Origin: a virus
Direction: 5' to 3' (one strand)
IMG/VR virus record: IMGVR_UViG_3300043427_001081
Coordinates: 1-37,810 of that record
Length of the DNA: 37,810 nucleotides
The notes under the pieces were generated by a model. That model saw only the letters and a list, made by a program, of their open reading frames with translations, was not told the DNA's origin and did not search any database. Position 1 is the first letter of the stretch; each line of letters starts with the position of its first letter. A program made the position numbers and the translations under genes. Positions 1 through 9,900 of the stretch are shown piece after piece.

Positions 1-871
1 TGGCATTAATGGTAAAAGTACCGGAGGTGTGGCTCGAGTAAATAGTTCCATACTGATTTCTGCCGTAAATAACATTCCCAGCTACGTTAAGTGTTACGCC
101 ATCATGTAGGGGACCGCTGATCCAAATCGGTGTGCCATTACTGTTATAATAATTGGTTCCCCCAGTGCCAATGATGCTAGAGCAGTTGATCTCGACCGAA
201 CTTCCAGCTAGTTGCGATCCAATGGCCACAGCATTGAGAAGCCATGCAGTAGAGCTGGCAGATGCCTGGGCATTATATCCATTATTTATAATGTTGCAAT
301 TTATCTCCGTGTATCCAGCGCTTCCGCTAACTAGGACAGCGCTTCTTTGTGGAAGTGGCTGGCCCCCAAACAGGCGGTACCCGATGATGTCACCAGCAAT
401 GTTTAAGATTGCGGTACCGGCTTGGTTGCAGTGTATAATTTCTGTTGATATAGTTGGGTTGGTCTCAGTGGTAGCTATGTTAAAGTAAAATACACTTCCC
501 GGTAAATTTAATGTAAACGTGGTTCCGGCAGGGTTTCTGATTCTGAACCAGGGCTTCTCCCTGAATTCAGTGTTGTTCGTCTGCATAGGCGTTGCACTGC
601 CGTTCCAGGATGAGACCGTTTGAGTAAATGTTATATTTTGCGAAACTGTGTCAGGTACTTCCATGCCTGACTCAGACCTGTTAGTGCTTGCGGTCCAGGT
701 AATGCCCTGGATAGTCCAGTCCTGCGTTAAATACCACGTCGTGGCTGTTGTTGATTGAAATACTACCGTGTCGTTCGGACCAGGGACAACGCCCCCGATC
801 CAGGTAGCCGTATCGTGTATATCATAAGTAGCGCCAACCGTTGTATTGTTAACGGACGTAATAGTAGCCAT
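1..871 (-). CDS. tail fibre / beta-structured virion protein, truncated by the window start
   Basis: An open frame starts at the ATG at 871 and runs without a stop to base 1, so the C-terminus is missing and 290 residues are visible. The start overlaps the stop of the upstream gene as TGATG, which fixes it. The translation begins MATITSVNNTTVGATYDI and is rich in Thr, Asn, Ser and Gly with few charged residues, typical of beta-helix or beta-sandwich fibre proteins. Residues about 23-36 read TWIGGVVPGPNDTVVF, loosely like the start of a G8-type beta-helix domain; I hold this only as a possibility. It is the last visible member of the fibre operon, so a receptor-binding or fibre-tip role is likely by position. 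No enzymatic motif is visible. Confidence 0.75.
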   Translation of the reverse strand, partial: MATITSVNNTTVGATYDIHDTATWIGGVVPGPNDTVVFQSTTATTWYLTQDWTIQGITWTASTNRSESGMEVPDTVSQNITFTQTVSSWNGSATPMQTNNTEFREKPWFRIRNPAGTTFTLNLPGSVFYFNIATTETNPTISTEIIHCNQAGTAILNIAGDIIGYRLFGGQPLPQRSAVLVSGSAGYTEINCNIINNGYNAQASASSTAWLLNAVAIGSQLAGSSVEINCSSIIGTGGTNYYNSNGTPIWISGPLHDGVTLNVAGNVIYGRNQYGTIYSSHTSGTFTINA

Positions 872-1146
872 CAGATGCCCTTTGCGATGATAAATGCTTG
901 CATAGCTTGGGCTACAGCATCTTCGAAAGCCTGTTCTTCCTCGCCAAGAGGACCACCCCCTCCCAGCATATAAAGCACTTTCCGGCCGCCATCTGCCTCG
1001 GTGACTGTGCCATCCTCTTGCTGCGTCATCAGTGGGGGCAGCGGGTCACCTATGAGTCGAAATCTAAATGAATGGCTACCGTTGCTTCTTGACAGGGTTA
1101 AACTTGCCTCGATCTGCTTGCCGCTACTGTCTTGCAGATTGAACAT
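871..1146 (-). CDS. small protein between two fibre genes, function unknown
   Basis: A 91-residue frame with tight coupling on both sides: its ATG overlaps the stop of the upstream collagen-like fibre gene (TAATG) and its stop overlaps the next ATG (TGATG). The N-terminal half looks beta-rich (MFNLQDSSGKQIEASLTLSR). A short glycine stretch (LGGGGPLGEEE) follows at about residues 61-71, then an amphipathic helix of about 20 residues. I do not recognise the family. Position and coupling suggest a small fibre-associated protein or fibre chaperone; that is inference. Confidence 0.65.
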   Translation of the reverse strand: MFNLQDSSGKQIEASLTLSRSNGSHSFRFRLIGDPLPPLMTQQEDGTVTEADGGRKVLYMLGGGGPLGEEEQAFEDAVAQAMQAFIIAKGI

Positions 1147-3818
1147 TAGCCATACGTTGCCGCAACCCTATTATTCCAACTATCAGTAGCAGTAAGTGTA
1201 ATCGCATCTCCATTATCCAGCACTTGTATCCTGGTGAGCTGCCAGGTGCTCGATGCTTCATTATTTGTAGCATAATTCAGTCCCATGTAGCTATATCCAC
1301 CAGCATAAGAGAATCTTCTGGAGCCCCCTGGGGACGATGGATATAGAGGAGTGCTGGTATATGTTGCTGATGTTCTGTCGGTCCAGCTTCCTATAGCATA
1401 GGTCGTTACCGCGTCGCCATCGTCCAATGTTTGAATACGAGTAAGAACCCACACGGGATCGCTGTCCAATGTTCCCTCGTCCGCGCTGCCATTGTAGCTA
1501 TATGGGAAAGTGTAACTATGCCGTCTTATTCTTGCCTGCCCAAATCCTCCGGCACCCGGAGGTCCTTGTGCTCCCGTGGGTCCAGTGGCTCCGACACCAG
1601 CAGGGCCCTGGGGGCCGCTTGGCCCAGTTGCCCCTCTCTCAGGTAGAATTTGACGCAAATAGACATTGGCATTTTTGTTATGGCTCGCTGCTGTTGTTCC
1701 AAGCTGAGCCCTAACAACAGTTAGCACCAGACTGGTGTTAGGCCCAGAAGTAGCGGTTACTTTAAACAGTTCATTGTCAATCAATACATTGTATTCGCCA
1801 ACGCTGGTTGGTATGAGTGGCCATTCCAAGCTTGCGGCAATTGTAAGGCTGGTGGTAGATGCGTTAATTGCAGCAGATAACCTGGCTGCAAGGATACCGC
1901 CACCAGCGGGCCCAACGTTACCCTGTGGACCTGCCACACCAGTAGCACCAGTAGCTCCGGCTCCACCAGCGGGGCCTGGAGCGCCTGCTACCCCGGAAGC
2001 CCCTTGAGGACCTTGTAGCGGTCCACCATTTGCCCAGGTGGTGCCGTTCCAGATGTAGATCGTATAGCCTTCGTCGGCAACGGTATAGGCATCGCCATCA
2101 GTTGCGTTATTGGGCAGTAAGCTAAAAGTGCTTACGGAACCCTGGAAGTTAATGTTTGGTCCAGGCGGCCCCACCGGACCAGCCTGTCCATCCAGGCCAG
2201 CGACGCCGGTAGCCCCAATGCCGCCAGCAGGCCCAGTAGCGCCGGTTGCGCCAATCTCGCCAACACCTTGGGGGCCTGTTGCACCATCAAAGCCCTGAGG
2301 ACCTTGTGCTCCAGTAGCACCCTGGGCTCCCTGAGCAGCAATAGTTGTCCAGGCATCATTTGTGCCCGGTGTTTCGTTTGTTGTACTTCTTGTGGATATC
2401 CAAATACTGTTGTTGTAGCTTACACTTTCAAAAGCTAGATATGCAGTGGCACTATTGTAAACACCTTGATAATTCAGATCGAAAGCATCGCCCTGCGGGC
2501 CGGTTGCTCCGATGTCTCCTGTGTCACCCTTGGGGCCACTAGCGCCAGAATTGCCTTCGGCACCTGTTGCTCCAACAGCGCCAGTCGCCCCAGTCTCGCC
2601 AAAGCTTCCGCTAACCCCAGTAGCACCGATGGGACCGGTCGCACCGATAGCGGTTGATACCACTGCGGCAGAGCCAATATATCTTAGGTCTTCTACAAAT
2701 CGAATCCTGGCGGATACGCTATTGCCGTAATTACCTACTTGATAAAGTACGCGATACAGTGGCCTGAATTCAGTTGACGGAAAACCAGTTAAAATTAGGT
2801 CTGTAAAAGCAACGGCTTCTGCGTCCGCCTTGTTCGTATATTGATCTTGGCCCATCACAGCCAAGACTGGATAGTTTAAGTTATTGCTTGCAATTATAAA
2901 AGATAAAATATATTTATTTGCGTCTGCCTCTACCAGGCTCCAGGCGCTACCAGAATATGAATTATAATATGGATGAATGGTTCCCATCTTCAGCGGGAAG
3001 TCGGTCGGCCCATCAGTTATCCAACCATTGCCGTTTAAATACAGAACCGGTATACGAGCAGGTCCGTTTAAATCCTGCTGCCAGGTAAATGCCGCTGGTG
3101 TTGGCGTAGAAACGACATCAACCTGTAAGTCTTCATCAAAGAATGTCCCTCCAGCAATATCTAATTGTGCATCAGAATCAAGCGCACCAGTCCCGTCAAT
3201 TGTAAAATTGCTAATCGCAAATCCATTAGCGATGGCCGCGCCCCTGGTGCGATGCAGGTATTCATGCGTTTGCCAGTCAAGAACAATACCATGTCGTTCG
3301 TCGCCAATATACTCAGCACTTGACGTGCTTGCATTCCAATAAATATAAGCCGTAGGCGCATCATTTGGCCAATCAAAATAACTCGTTCTGTAAGATAGGA
3401 CACCGTTTTCATTGAAGTAAATATAATAAAATCCAGTAACATCGGGAAGTATTACAGTTTCTTGACCAGTGAATGTGTACTTGATTCCCTTGCACCAGAC
3501 CTCAAAGGACCCAGAGGTTGGCGTTATCGTGAATATTCTCGTTACTGAGTTGAAGTTAATTACACTTTGCGCCCTGTTCGTATGCCCCATGGGCTCACTG
3601 GTCTCATTCGTTCCAGTGATTTCTCTGATGTAATCAGCAAGCCCACTAGAGAAGTCAGCCTCAATAGGTTGCAGTACGCCGTTCTCTACAATATATAAAG
3701 AATTGCTGTCCTTCGCAAAGCAAAGCTCGCCTTCTTCGAGATCGCCGACGCTAGAAAGTAGATTAGAATACAGACCACGAGCAATCTGTAGCTTTATGCG
3801 AGGGCTAGGGGTCGGCAT
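1146..3818 (-). CDS. collagen-like tail fibre protein (890 aa)
   Basis: A large fibre protein of modular build. Residues about 5-55 (RIKLQIARG...GDLEEGELCFAKDSNSLYIVENG) resemble the N-terminal domain of phage fibres related to Mtd. A long beta-rich region follows to about 390. Gly-X-Y collagen-like segments lie at about 391-443, 496-553, 602-640 and 723-755. Between them sit a short carbohydrate-binding-like module at about 446-495 (aromatic, with a WTTIAAQG end) and a module ending YIWNGTTWANGG at about 560-600. The last 130 residues hold two diverged copies of a W-x-LTRIQ-x-LD-x-GDA-(V/I)T motif, about 60-70 residues apart. Known phage collagen-like segments form trimeric shafts, so this is probably a trimeric host-recognition fibre. 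The 3818 ATG follows a 33-bp gap after the upstream gene. Confidence 0.85.
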   Translation of the reverse strand: MPTPSPRIKLQIARGLYSNLLSSVGDLEEGELCFAKDSNSLYIVENGVLQPIEADFSSGLADYIREITGTNETSEPMGHTNRAQSVINFNSVTRIFTITPTSGSFEVWCKGIKYTFTGQETVILPDVTGFYYIYFNENGVLSYRTSYFDWPNDAPTAYIYWNASTSSAEYIGDERHGIVLDWQTHEYLHRTRGAAIANGFAISNFTIDGTGALDSDAQLDIAGGTFFDEDLQVDVVSTPTPAAFTWQQDLNGPARIPVLYLNGNGWITDGPTDFPLKMGTIHPYYNSYSGSAWSLVEADANKYILSFIIASNNLNYPVLAVMGQDQYTNKADAEAVAFTDLILTGFPSTEFRPLYRVLYQVGNYGNSVSARIRFVEDLRYIGSAAVVSTAIGATGPIGATGVSGSFGETGATGAVGATGAEGNSGASGPKGDTGDIGATGPQGDAFDLNYQGVYNSATAYLAFESVSYNNSIWISTRSTTNETPGTNDAWTTIAAQGAQGATGAQGPQGFDGATGPQGVGEIGATGATGPAGGIGATGVAGLDGQAGPVGPPGPNINFQGSVSTFSLLPNNATDGDAYTVADEGYTIYIWNGTTWANGGPLQGPQGASGVAGAPGPAGGAGATGATGVAGPQGNVGPAGGGILAARLSAAINASTTSLTIAASLEWPLIPTSVGEYNVLIDNELFKVTATSGPNTSLVLTVVRAQLGTTAASHNKNANVYLRQILPERGATGPSGPQGPAGVGATGPTGAQGPPGAGGFGQARIRRHSYTFPYSYNGSADEGTLDSDPVWVLTRIQTLDDGDAVTTYAIGSWTDRTSATYTSTPLYPSSPGGSRRFSYAGGYSYMGLNYATNNEASSTWQLTRIQVLDNGDAITLTATDSWNNRVAATYG

Positions 3819-3851
3819 CTTATATCGCTAAGCATTCCTAGTATTCCCGCA

Positions 3852-4637
3852 TCAGGGATTATCGAAATCGCCAGCATCCAGATTTAGGGCTTGAATTGCT
3901 GTCAGCAAGTCTACCCATTCACCACCAGTTGGCCCTATAGTTCTGACATAATATTTGCCATCATCGGGTGGTTCCGGCATGGTCCCACCACCGCCACTGG
4001 AGCCGCCGCCGCCACTCTTGAAAACTTTTTGAACACTTTTGGGGATCCAATCAGTACCGTCAAACGTTAAGACATTGCCAACTTTTGCATCTTGAACAAA
4101 TACATCCTTTAAATCATCTAGCCTTGCTTCGGTTGCAACAACATCAATGCCATCCCTGCCGTCACGTCCGTCGCGGCCATCCTTGCCAGGCCCTCCGTCC
4201 TTCCCAGGGCGACCAGGGCCGACCAGAAGCATCCTGTCTTCTATTGACTGCTTAAGATCCTCGAACTTTTCCAGGACGGTCGCTAGTATTTTGTCTCCAA
4301 CGTTTTCCTTTGGTTTTTCTTTGATTTCAGTTTTCGATGACAACAGTTCAGTTGTCCTTGCTTTTACGATTGATTTATTTTCGATTATTTCAAACCTGGG
4401 TAATAGCTTGCGTACTTGCGCTATTACTATGTCAAGCGGTTCGTTGTCATAATCAACAATCCATATATCCCACGCCGCTTCGAATTCAGATATCTTTGGA
4501 TACTTTTGTATATATACGATTACACCATCCGATGCCTCCAGAGGCGGGCGACCTTCTACTATCTTTACCCTTGCCAAGGCCGCCAGAATGGGGTCTCTTA
4601 CAAGTAAAGAATAAATATCTGTTGAAGATAAGATCAC
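3852..4637 (-). CDS. fibre-associated protein with short collagen-like segment
   Basis: 261 residues, apparently starting at GTG 4637. An alpha/beta N-terminal domain of about 85 residues (MILSSTDIYSLLVRDPILAA...) is followed by a Lys/Glu-rich helical stretch at about 95-135. Next come a compact Gly-X-Y run at about 141-163 (repeated GRDGRDG triplets) and a Gly/Ser linker at about 208-219. The C-terminus contains GNVLTFDGTDWIPKSV, echoing the short W-rich modules in the neighbouring fibres. The N-terminus superficially resembles the first residues of dCTP deaminases, but no deaminase active-site motif is visible, so I do not assign that function. It lies between the glycosyltransferase and a fibre gene and is probably a virion connector or fibre component. 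Confidence 0.7.
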   Translation of the reverse strand: MILSSTDIYSLLVRDPILAALARVKIVEGRPPLEASDGVIVYIQKYPKISEFEAAWDIWIVDYDNEPLDIVIAQVRKLLPRFEIIENKSIVKARTTELLSSKTEIKEKPKENVGDKILATVLEKFEDLKQSIEDRMLLVGPGRPGKDGGPGKDGRDGRDGRDGIDVVATEARLDDLKDVFVQDAKVGNVLTFDGTDWIPKSVQKVFKSGGGGSSGGGGTMPEPPDDGKYYVRTIGPTGGEWVDLLTAIQALNLDAGDFDNP

Positions 4638-4674
4638 GCCATTTTGGCCCGCCTGCCTAGGATTCCCAGAACCG

Positions 4675-6279
4675 TTATTTTCTGAATATCATTGCGTTTT
4701 GGATGAACCATCCCATGTGATAGCCGTTTGATATGTGGCTAATCATTTGATTTTCAAGTTCTCGATCACGGGCTAGCCCGTTTGATTGCAGCAACCCGTG
4801 CCAGAATTCTTTAGGTTGGCAATTGATGTGACCTGTACCACCTTGACCCGGATGGGCGGCGCTCCAGATCAAAATACCACCCGGCAGTACGGTCTCTGCA
4901 ACCGACTTGGCGACAGATTCTGACAGTTCTGGATCAATGTGCTCCGCCACCTCAAGGCATACGGCCAGCCCCGACTTCTCTTCGGTATCAAATAAGCTTT
5001 CGTGCTTCAGATAATCTTTACCTATGATTCTTGGATCATTGTCAATACCGATTGCTTCAATGCCACATTCGCGCATTGCGTTCACATAGGTTCCAGGGCC
5101 ACAGCCAACATCAAGAACAGTTTCAGGCTTGATGTTTTCGGCAATCCATTCAGCCAAACGCTTGGCAAATGGCCCCTCTTCATGTTCGATTTGATTAAAG
5201 CTGATTTCTCGCATTTGGTACCAGCCACCACTATATAAATCATTCAACTGCTGGAAGATCTTGTTGTAGCGCCTGCCACAGGCGCCCAGAGACCACTCGT
5301 TACGAGCAATGTCAGCAATGGTCCGACGATCTAAGTCGCCTACAGCGTTAATACCGTCAACCCAGTCCTGTAGGGTGTGGCAGCGGAAGCCACTAACTCC
5401 TTCGATCACAGTTTCGGTCATAGCGCCGTAGTCGACTGCTACTACCGGAGTACCGCACAGCATCGCCTCTACGGCCATCCCACAGAACGGTTCGGTAAAG
5501 ACTGTAGGCGCTAGCAAGGCACGGGCATTGCGGAGGAATTCAGAGCGCTTGCGGCCAGCAATAGGCCCACGGTATTCGATGTTGGGATGAGCCCACGGGG
5601 ATGGATCGCCTTGACCGTGCAGAATAATCGGCCAGGGACTATGATCGGCAATCGCCTTAATCGTGTCGATACCTTTGAGCGGAGTAATACGCCCCAAAAA
5701 TGCCAGGTATTGTCCAGGCTCATAATTCGGTTCCCAGTCGTCCAGATCATAATAATTAGGTACAACCCATTCATAGTTTTTGCCATTGCGACCTTCCTTT
5801 CCTTGATGGTAATGCATCCAGGCATAGGACTCAAAGATGCGGAAACTATTGGGCATCAATGTTGGATATCCAATACCAGTTTCGACGTGTTGATTGTCGG
5901 GGAACAAGTCCATTAGTGTTTGATGAGCATGTCCAAATGGATGGCAGATTATGTCCCTGGGTTTGATTCTTTTTTTGATTTCAGGAATTAATTTTGCTTC
6001 AAACAATCGATGTCCGTCACTGCCGATTGTCGCATCGTTACCATGAAAGTCGGTGTCCTTACGCTCGCCGTAAAGTCCGTCAAATTCCTTTTGGCTGAGT
6101 ATTTCTACCTGCTCGTCAGCGCCAGATTCGGAACCAGCGTTACTGTATTCAATTACTTCATATCCATAGGCCTGCATCATTTTGGGAAAACGCAGAGCTT
6201 TTCCCGTGAACGCGCAATGGCTAAACGATGCCTTGTGTTGCGTATGAAATATGCCAACGAGATGTAATGTCGGCTTCAT
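4675..6279 (-). CDS. glycosyltransferase (GT4-like) fused to SAM-dependent methyltransferase
   Basis: A bifunctional enzyme of 534 residues if started at ATG 6279; the same frame also opens at TTG 6288, three codons upstream. The N-terminal 350 residues are a GT-B glycosyltransferase of the GT4 type. They show FLGRITPLKGIDTI at about 194-207, and the donor-site E-x7-E with its usual context (TEPFCGMAVEAMLCGTPVVA) at about 262-281. The C-terminal 170 residues are a class I methyltransferase with motif I VLDVGCGPG at about 388-396, an acidic IGIDND at 410-415, and EVAEH in the motif IV region. It probably transfers a sugar and methylates it or its acceptor. It lies within fibre genes and is preceded by an extended -10 promoter, which fits modification of fibre proteins. 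Host surface glycan modification is the alternative. Confidence 0.88.
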   Translation of the reverse strand: MKPTLHLVGIFHTQHKASFSHCAFTGKALRFPKMMQAYGYEVIEYSNAGSESGADEQVEILSQKEFDGLYGERKDTDFHGNDATIGSDGHRLFEAKLIPEIKKRIKPRDIICHPFGHAHQTLMDLFPDNQHVETGIGYPTLMPNSFRIFESYAWMHYHQGKEGRNGKNYEWVVPNYYDLDDWEPNYEPGQYLAFLGRITPLKGIDTIKAIADHSPWPIILHGQGDPSPWAHPNIEYRGPIAGRKRSEFLRNARALLAPTVFTEPFCGMAVEAMLCGTPVVAVDYGAMTETVIEGVSGFRCHTLQDWVDGINAVGDLDRRTIADIARNEWSLGACGRRYNKIFQQLNDLYSGGWYQMREISFNQIEHEEGPFAKRLAEWIAENIKPETVLDVGCGPGTYVNAMRECGIEAIGIDNDPRIIGKDYLKHESLFDTEEKSGLAVCLEVAEHIDPELSESVAKSVAETVLPGGILIWSAAHPGQGGTGHINCQPKEFWHGLLQSNGLARDRELENQMISHISNGYHMGWFIQNAMIFRK

Positions 6280-6303
6280 TAATATCAACAGCTAGATATT
6301 AAT

Positions 6304-6312
6304 ATTATAACA
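6304..6312 (-). promoter_or_regulatory. extended -10 promoter for the glycosyltransferase gene
   Basis: The minus strand reads TG-T-TATAAT, a perfect extended -10 element, about 25 nt upstream of ATG 6279. No good -35 box is present, as expected for extended -10 promoters. A 10-bp palindrome ATATTAATAT at 6296-6305 overlaps its downstream edge. It allows the enzyme gene to be transcribed separately from the fibre operon. Confidence 0.55.
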
Positions 6313-6320
6313 TGTTTTTA

Positions 6321-6998
6321 TCAAGAGCAGACTATCACGCGTCTTGGGTTGATTTCCCTGATGGCAAGATGGACGGCGGCACGGTCATCAGTAGCAGAGT
6401 TGAATCCGACGTTTCTGGGACCTTGGCCACCAGTCGTTTCTCTCACCATTGCGGCACCATAGTTGCCAATGTCAATGCTATTTAGTATAACGTTACCAGT
6501 CCCAGCAACCGGAGGCGCCTGTAGACCGCTGTACGCCCCTGCGTATCGCAGACTAAATGACCCAGGCCAGTCGTCCGTGACGCTCTGGACCGGCAGCGTA
6601 CCATCGTTTGCCAAAGTGACTATTCCATCAGGATTCACTTCTGTATCATATAGTGCCCTCACTGTGGCGGCAGTTGCATACATAACAATTGCACTGTTGG
6701 TCCGGTTGACGGTAATCGTTTGGTTGCCACTGCCAAGGCCTGATCCAACGAAGAAGGTATCAATTCTGCCTGGTTCGCCAGCGGTGTCGGTAACACTACC
6801 TGCGGCAATACCAGGAACGTTTACACCTCCATAAGTAACGGTGCTGACTAGGTCGGTTGTTGAGTTAAAAGTATAAACAAATACCAATACACCTTGCGGA
6901 GTACCTGTCTGTGTATGTGTCCACGAAAACGCTGCTTGGTTTGTTGAACCAGTTGTACCGGTATGCGATTCACTTGCAGCGCTATGTGTTACTGCCAT
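6321..6998 (-). CDS. virion protein, beta-rich, function unknown
   Basis: 225 residues, with the ATG overlapping the stop of the giant collagen-like gene (TGATG), so the two are probably co-translated. It is Thr, Gly, Ser and Val rich with alternating hydrophobics throughout (for example GVLVFVYTFNSTTDLVSTVTYGGV), which indicates a beta-sandwich. There is no signal peptide or membrane segment. Proteins of this sort occur beside phage fibres as decoration or fibre-binding subunits. I assign a structural role by position and composition only. Confidence 0.65.
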   Translation of the reverse strand: MAVTHSAASESHTGTTGSTNQAAFSWTHTQTGTPQGVLVFVYTFNSTTDLVSTVTYGGVNVPGIAAGSVTDTAGEPGRIDTFFVGSGLGSGNQTITVNRTNSAIVMYATAATVRALYDTEVNPDGIVTLANDGTLPVQSVTDDWPGSFSLRYAGAYSGLQAPPVAGTGNVILNSIDIGNYGAAMVRETTGGQGPRNVGFNSATDDRAAVHLAIREINPRRVIVCS

Positions 6999-9900
6999 CA
7001 GAATTTAAGAGATGCATGTAGCTGAGTTACCGTACCACTGGAGGCTGTCGTAGTCAGCCATACGAAGCTATTTGCAGCGACCGAGGCATTGTTGAACGAT
7101 GTAATTGTCTGACCGGTTGATGTGCTTGTTACAACCGTACCACTCGTGACCACCTCCGTTCCAGCAGCGCTAAAATCAGATCCGTGCCTAATGGAAACGG
7201 TCACGCTGGGAGTCGTGCCAGCAACGACGTACTCGAGTTCAGTTATTGTAATAGCACTTGTGGTATAGAAAATTGCAATCTTTTCAGCATTCGTTGGGAA
7301 CAAGACAGTAATTGCCTTCGGTGCCGCAGGTCCAATTACCCCAGTAGCCCCGGTAACGCCCGTCGCGCCTGCGTCGCCAGCGACGCCAGTTGCGCCAGTT
7401 GCGCCAGTCGGACCATCGATCCCGTTAACTCCAGTTGCTCCAGTGACACCAGTTGCTCCGGTTGCACCGGACACACCTACGACTCCAGTCGCGCCAGTGA
7501 CGCCGGCTACGCCAGTTGCTCCTGTTGCGCCGTCTACTCCCACACCAGTAGCGCCAGTTGCTCCAGAAATGCCAATGACACCCGTCGCACCTGTAGTGCC
7601 GACACCCGTAGCGCCAGTTGCGCCAGATACCCCGACAACACCCGTAGCCCCTGTTGGACCTATGACACCAGTGGCGCCAGTCGCGCCAGTAACCCCTATA
7701 ACACCAGTCGCGCCTGTGGGCCCCTCGACTCCTGTACTTCCTTGGATGCCAGTTGCACCAGATACCCCAATAACACCAGTGGCGCCTGTCGGACCGGTAA
7801 CTCCGATAACCCCCGTCGCCCCCGACACGCCAATAACCCCGGTCGCTCCAGTAGGGCCGGTAACTCCAGTTGCCCCTGTCGCACCAGAGACACCAATAGC
7901 ACCAGTAGCGCCAGAGACACCGATGACGCCCGTCGCACCAGTGGCACCTTTTTCTGCGATTAACGTCCAGAATGTTCCTTCGCTTGGCGTGTCGCCAACG
8001 TTGCCGCCATTCGAATTTATGCGATACCACGTTTCTCCATTAAACGTAGCGACATCACCAACTGCGTAAGAAGCCCCGCCGCTATATGCGCCAGTGAAAT
8101 TCCACAGGGCATCGGCGCCCGTGGCACCAGTAGCGCCAGACACCCCGATAACACCAGTCGCACCAGTGGCACCACTTGCCCCAATAGCGCCAGTCGCCCC
8201 AGAGACACCGATAACACCAGTTGCACCTGTAACACCTGTGGCACCAGTAACGCCAGCAACACCGGTTGCCCCAGTGACGCCAACAACACCGCTTGCTCCA
8301 GCGGGGCCCGCGACACCTGTTGCCCCAGTTGCTCCGGAAACACCTATGACACCAGTAGCGCCCGCGACACCGGTAGCACCAGTAGCGCCAACAACGTTTG
8401 GACCACTCAGCGTTCCGATTATCGTTACATTGCCATCAAGTGTTATCGTGTCATTGGTTGGCGAAATTGTTATGCCGCCGGATGTTGTCGAAATAGTGTC
8501 ACTGGAAACGCGAACAGTCCCAACTGTTGCCGAGGTTGGCGTAATAGTAGAAGTGTTCGTGCCATCTGTTATCTCAAGGTTTGACAGGCTGGAAATATTA
8601 AAGTCTTGGGAACCGAAAACTACGGCGCCATTTTCTTCATCAACGTAGAAGAGGTTCCCTACGCGGAAGTTGCCAGACTGGTCACTAGACACATAGAAGC
8701 ATCTACCGCCATTGACCTCGATTACTTCGTTGTCCGGCAGCACCAGAGACTCGTCCTGCGAGAAGTCTTTACCGGAACCAATGTGTCCAAAGTTGTAAGC
8801 AAATAGTCTAATCTTTACGCCAAGCCCGTCACAGCGAACACCTTCTGTTCCGAATACCGATGCAGAGCCGATAGAGCGCATATCGGCGCCAAATTCTGCG
8901 TAATCAGCAAGGGTTATCTGTGAAGATGTAATAAGAGAGGTTCCGCTGGAGGTAGCAAATCTGACATCCTGTACAGCGGTTGAATCATCCTTGATGATTA
9001 CACTATTATTGCCTCCATCGAAATGAAGCAGTAACTTAGTATTGCTATCATTAAGTGCAGCAAAGGTTGGAACGGTGCTGGTGGCACTACCCTGATTCTT
9101 GATGACAATATCATCGATATTACCAGCCAAGAAAGAAGCATTTGTAATGCTTCCACCAATACGAACCGGCTTAGCGGTACCGTAGTTATTTGAATCCGCA
9201 TAGTTAGACCCCTCTTGTGTTCCATTCAGGAACAGACGAGTAGTCCCGGAGACGCGGGATACGTAGAAGTAGTACCAAGAATTTGCGGCTAGTGTTGTTG
9301 TACCCGTAATTCGGTCAGATCCATCCGTGTAGTAAGCGAGTACATTACTGGGAGTTACACGAATAACTGGAGCAATATCGGTAGTGAGTCCATTGCGAAG
9401 ATCTATGAAGGTTTGACCGATGCCAAGTTGAGTTAAGTAAATGAAGCCACCGATACTGAAATCACCAGTACCAAAGCCAAAATTAGTATTGGATTCTACT
9501 TCTGCGTAATCACCTACTCCATCCAGCGCAAGAGAAGCGCTGCCAAATTTTGACCTTGAGGTATCAAGGGCAGCGTCGCCATATACGGCAACCGTATTGT
9601 TTTGCTGGGATGCGGCAGTTACGAATGTCCCTATTCCTTTGTTGTTCAGCAGAACCGTGCCAGAGGAGTAAGAAGAAATAGTGCCGTAAGCGAGTGCCTC
9701 CTTGAAGGAGACATTGCCTGACGTAGAACCGGAGACTGAATCGGTAACAAAGAAATTATCAGGACCAGTTACATTTACTGAATAGTAATTATCAGTTGCG
9801 GTTCCCGAGGTAAAATCGGCATAGATCTTGTCATTTGTCGTAAGCCCGTGATTAGTTGAGGTGACGTTAATAGTCAGTCCCGTACGGGAATACGTGCCAC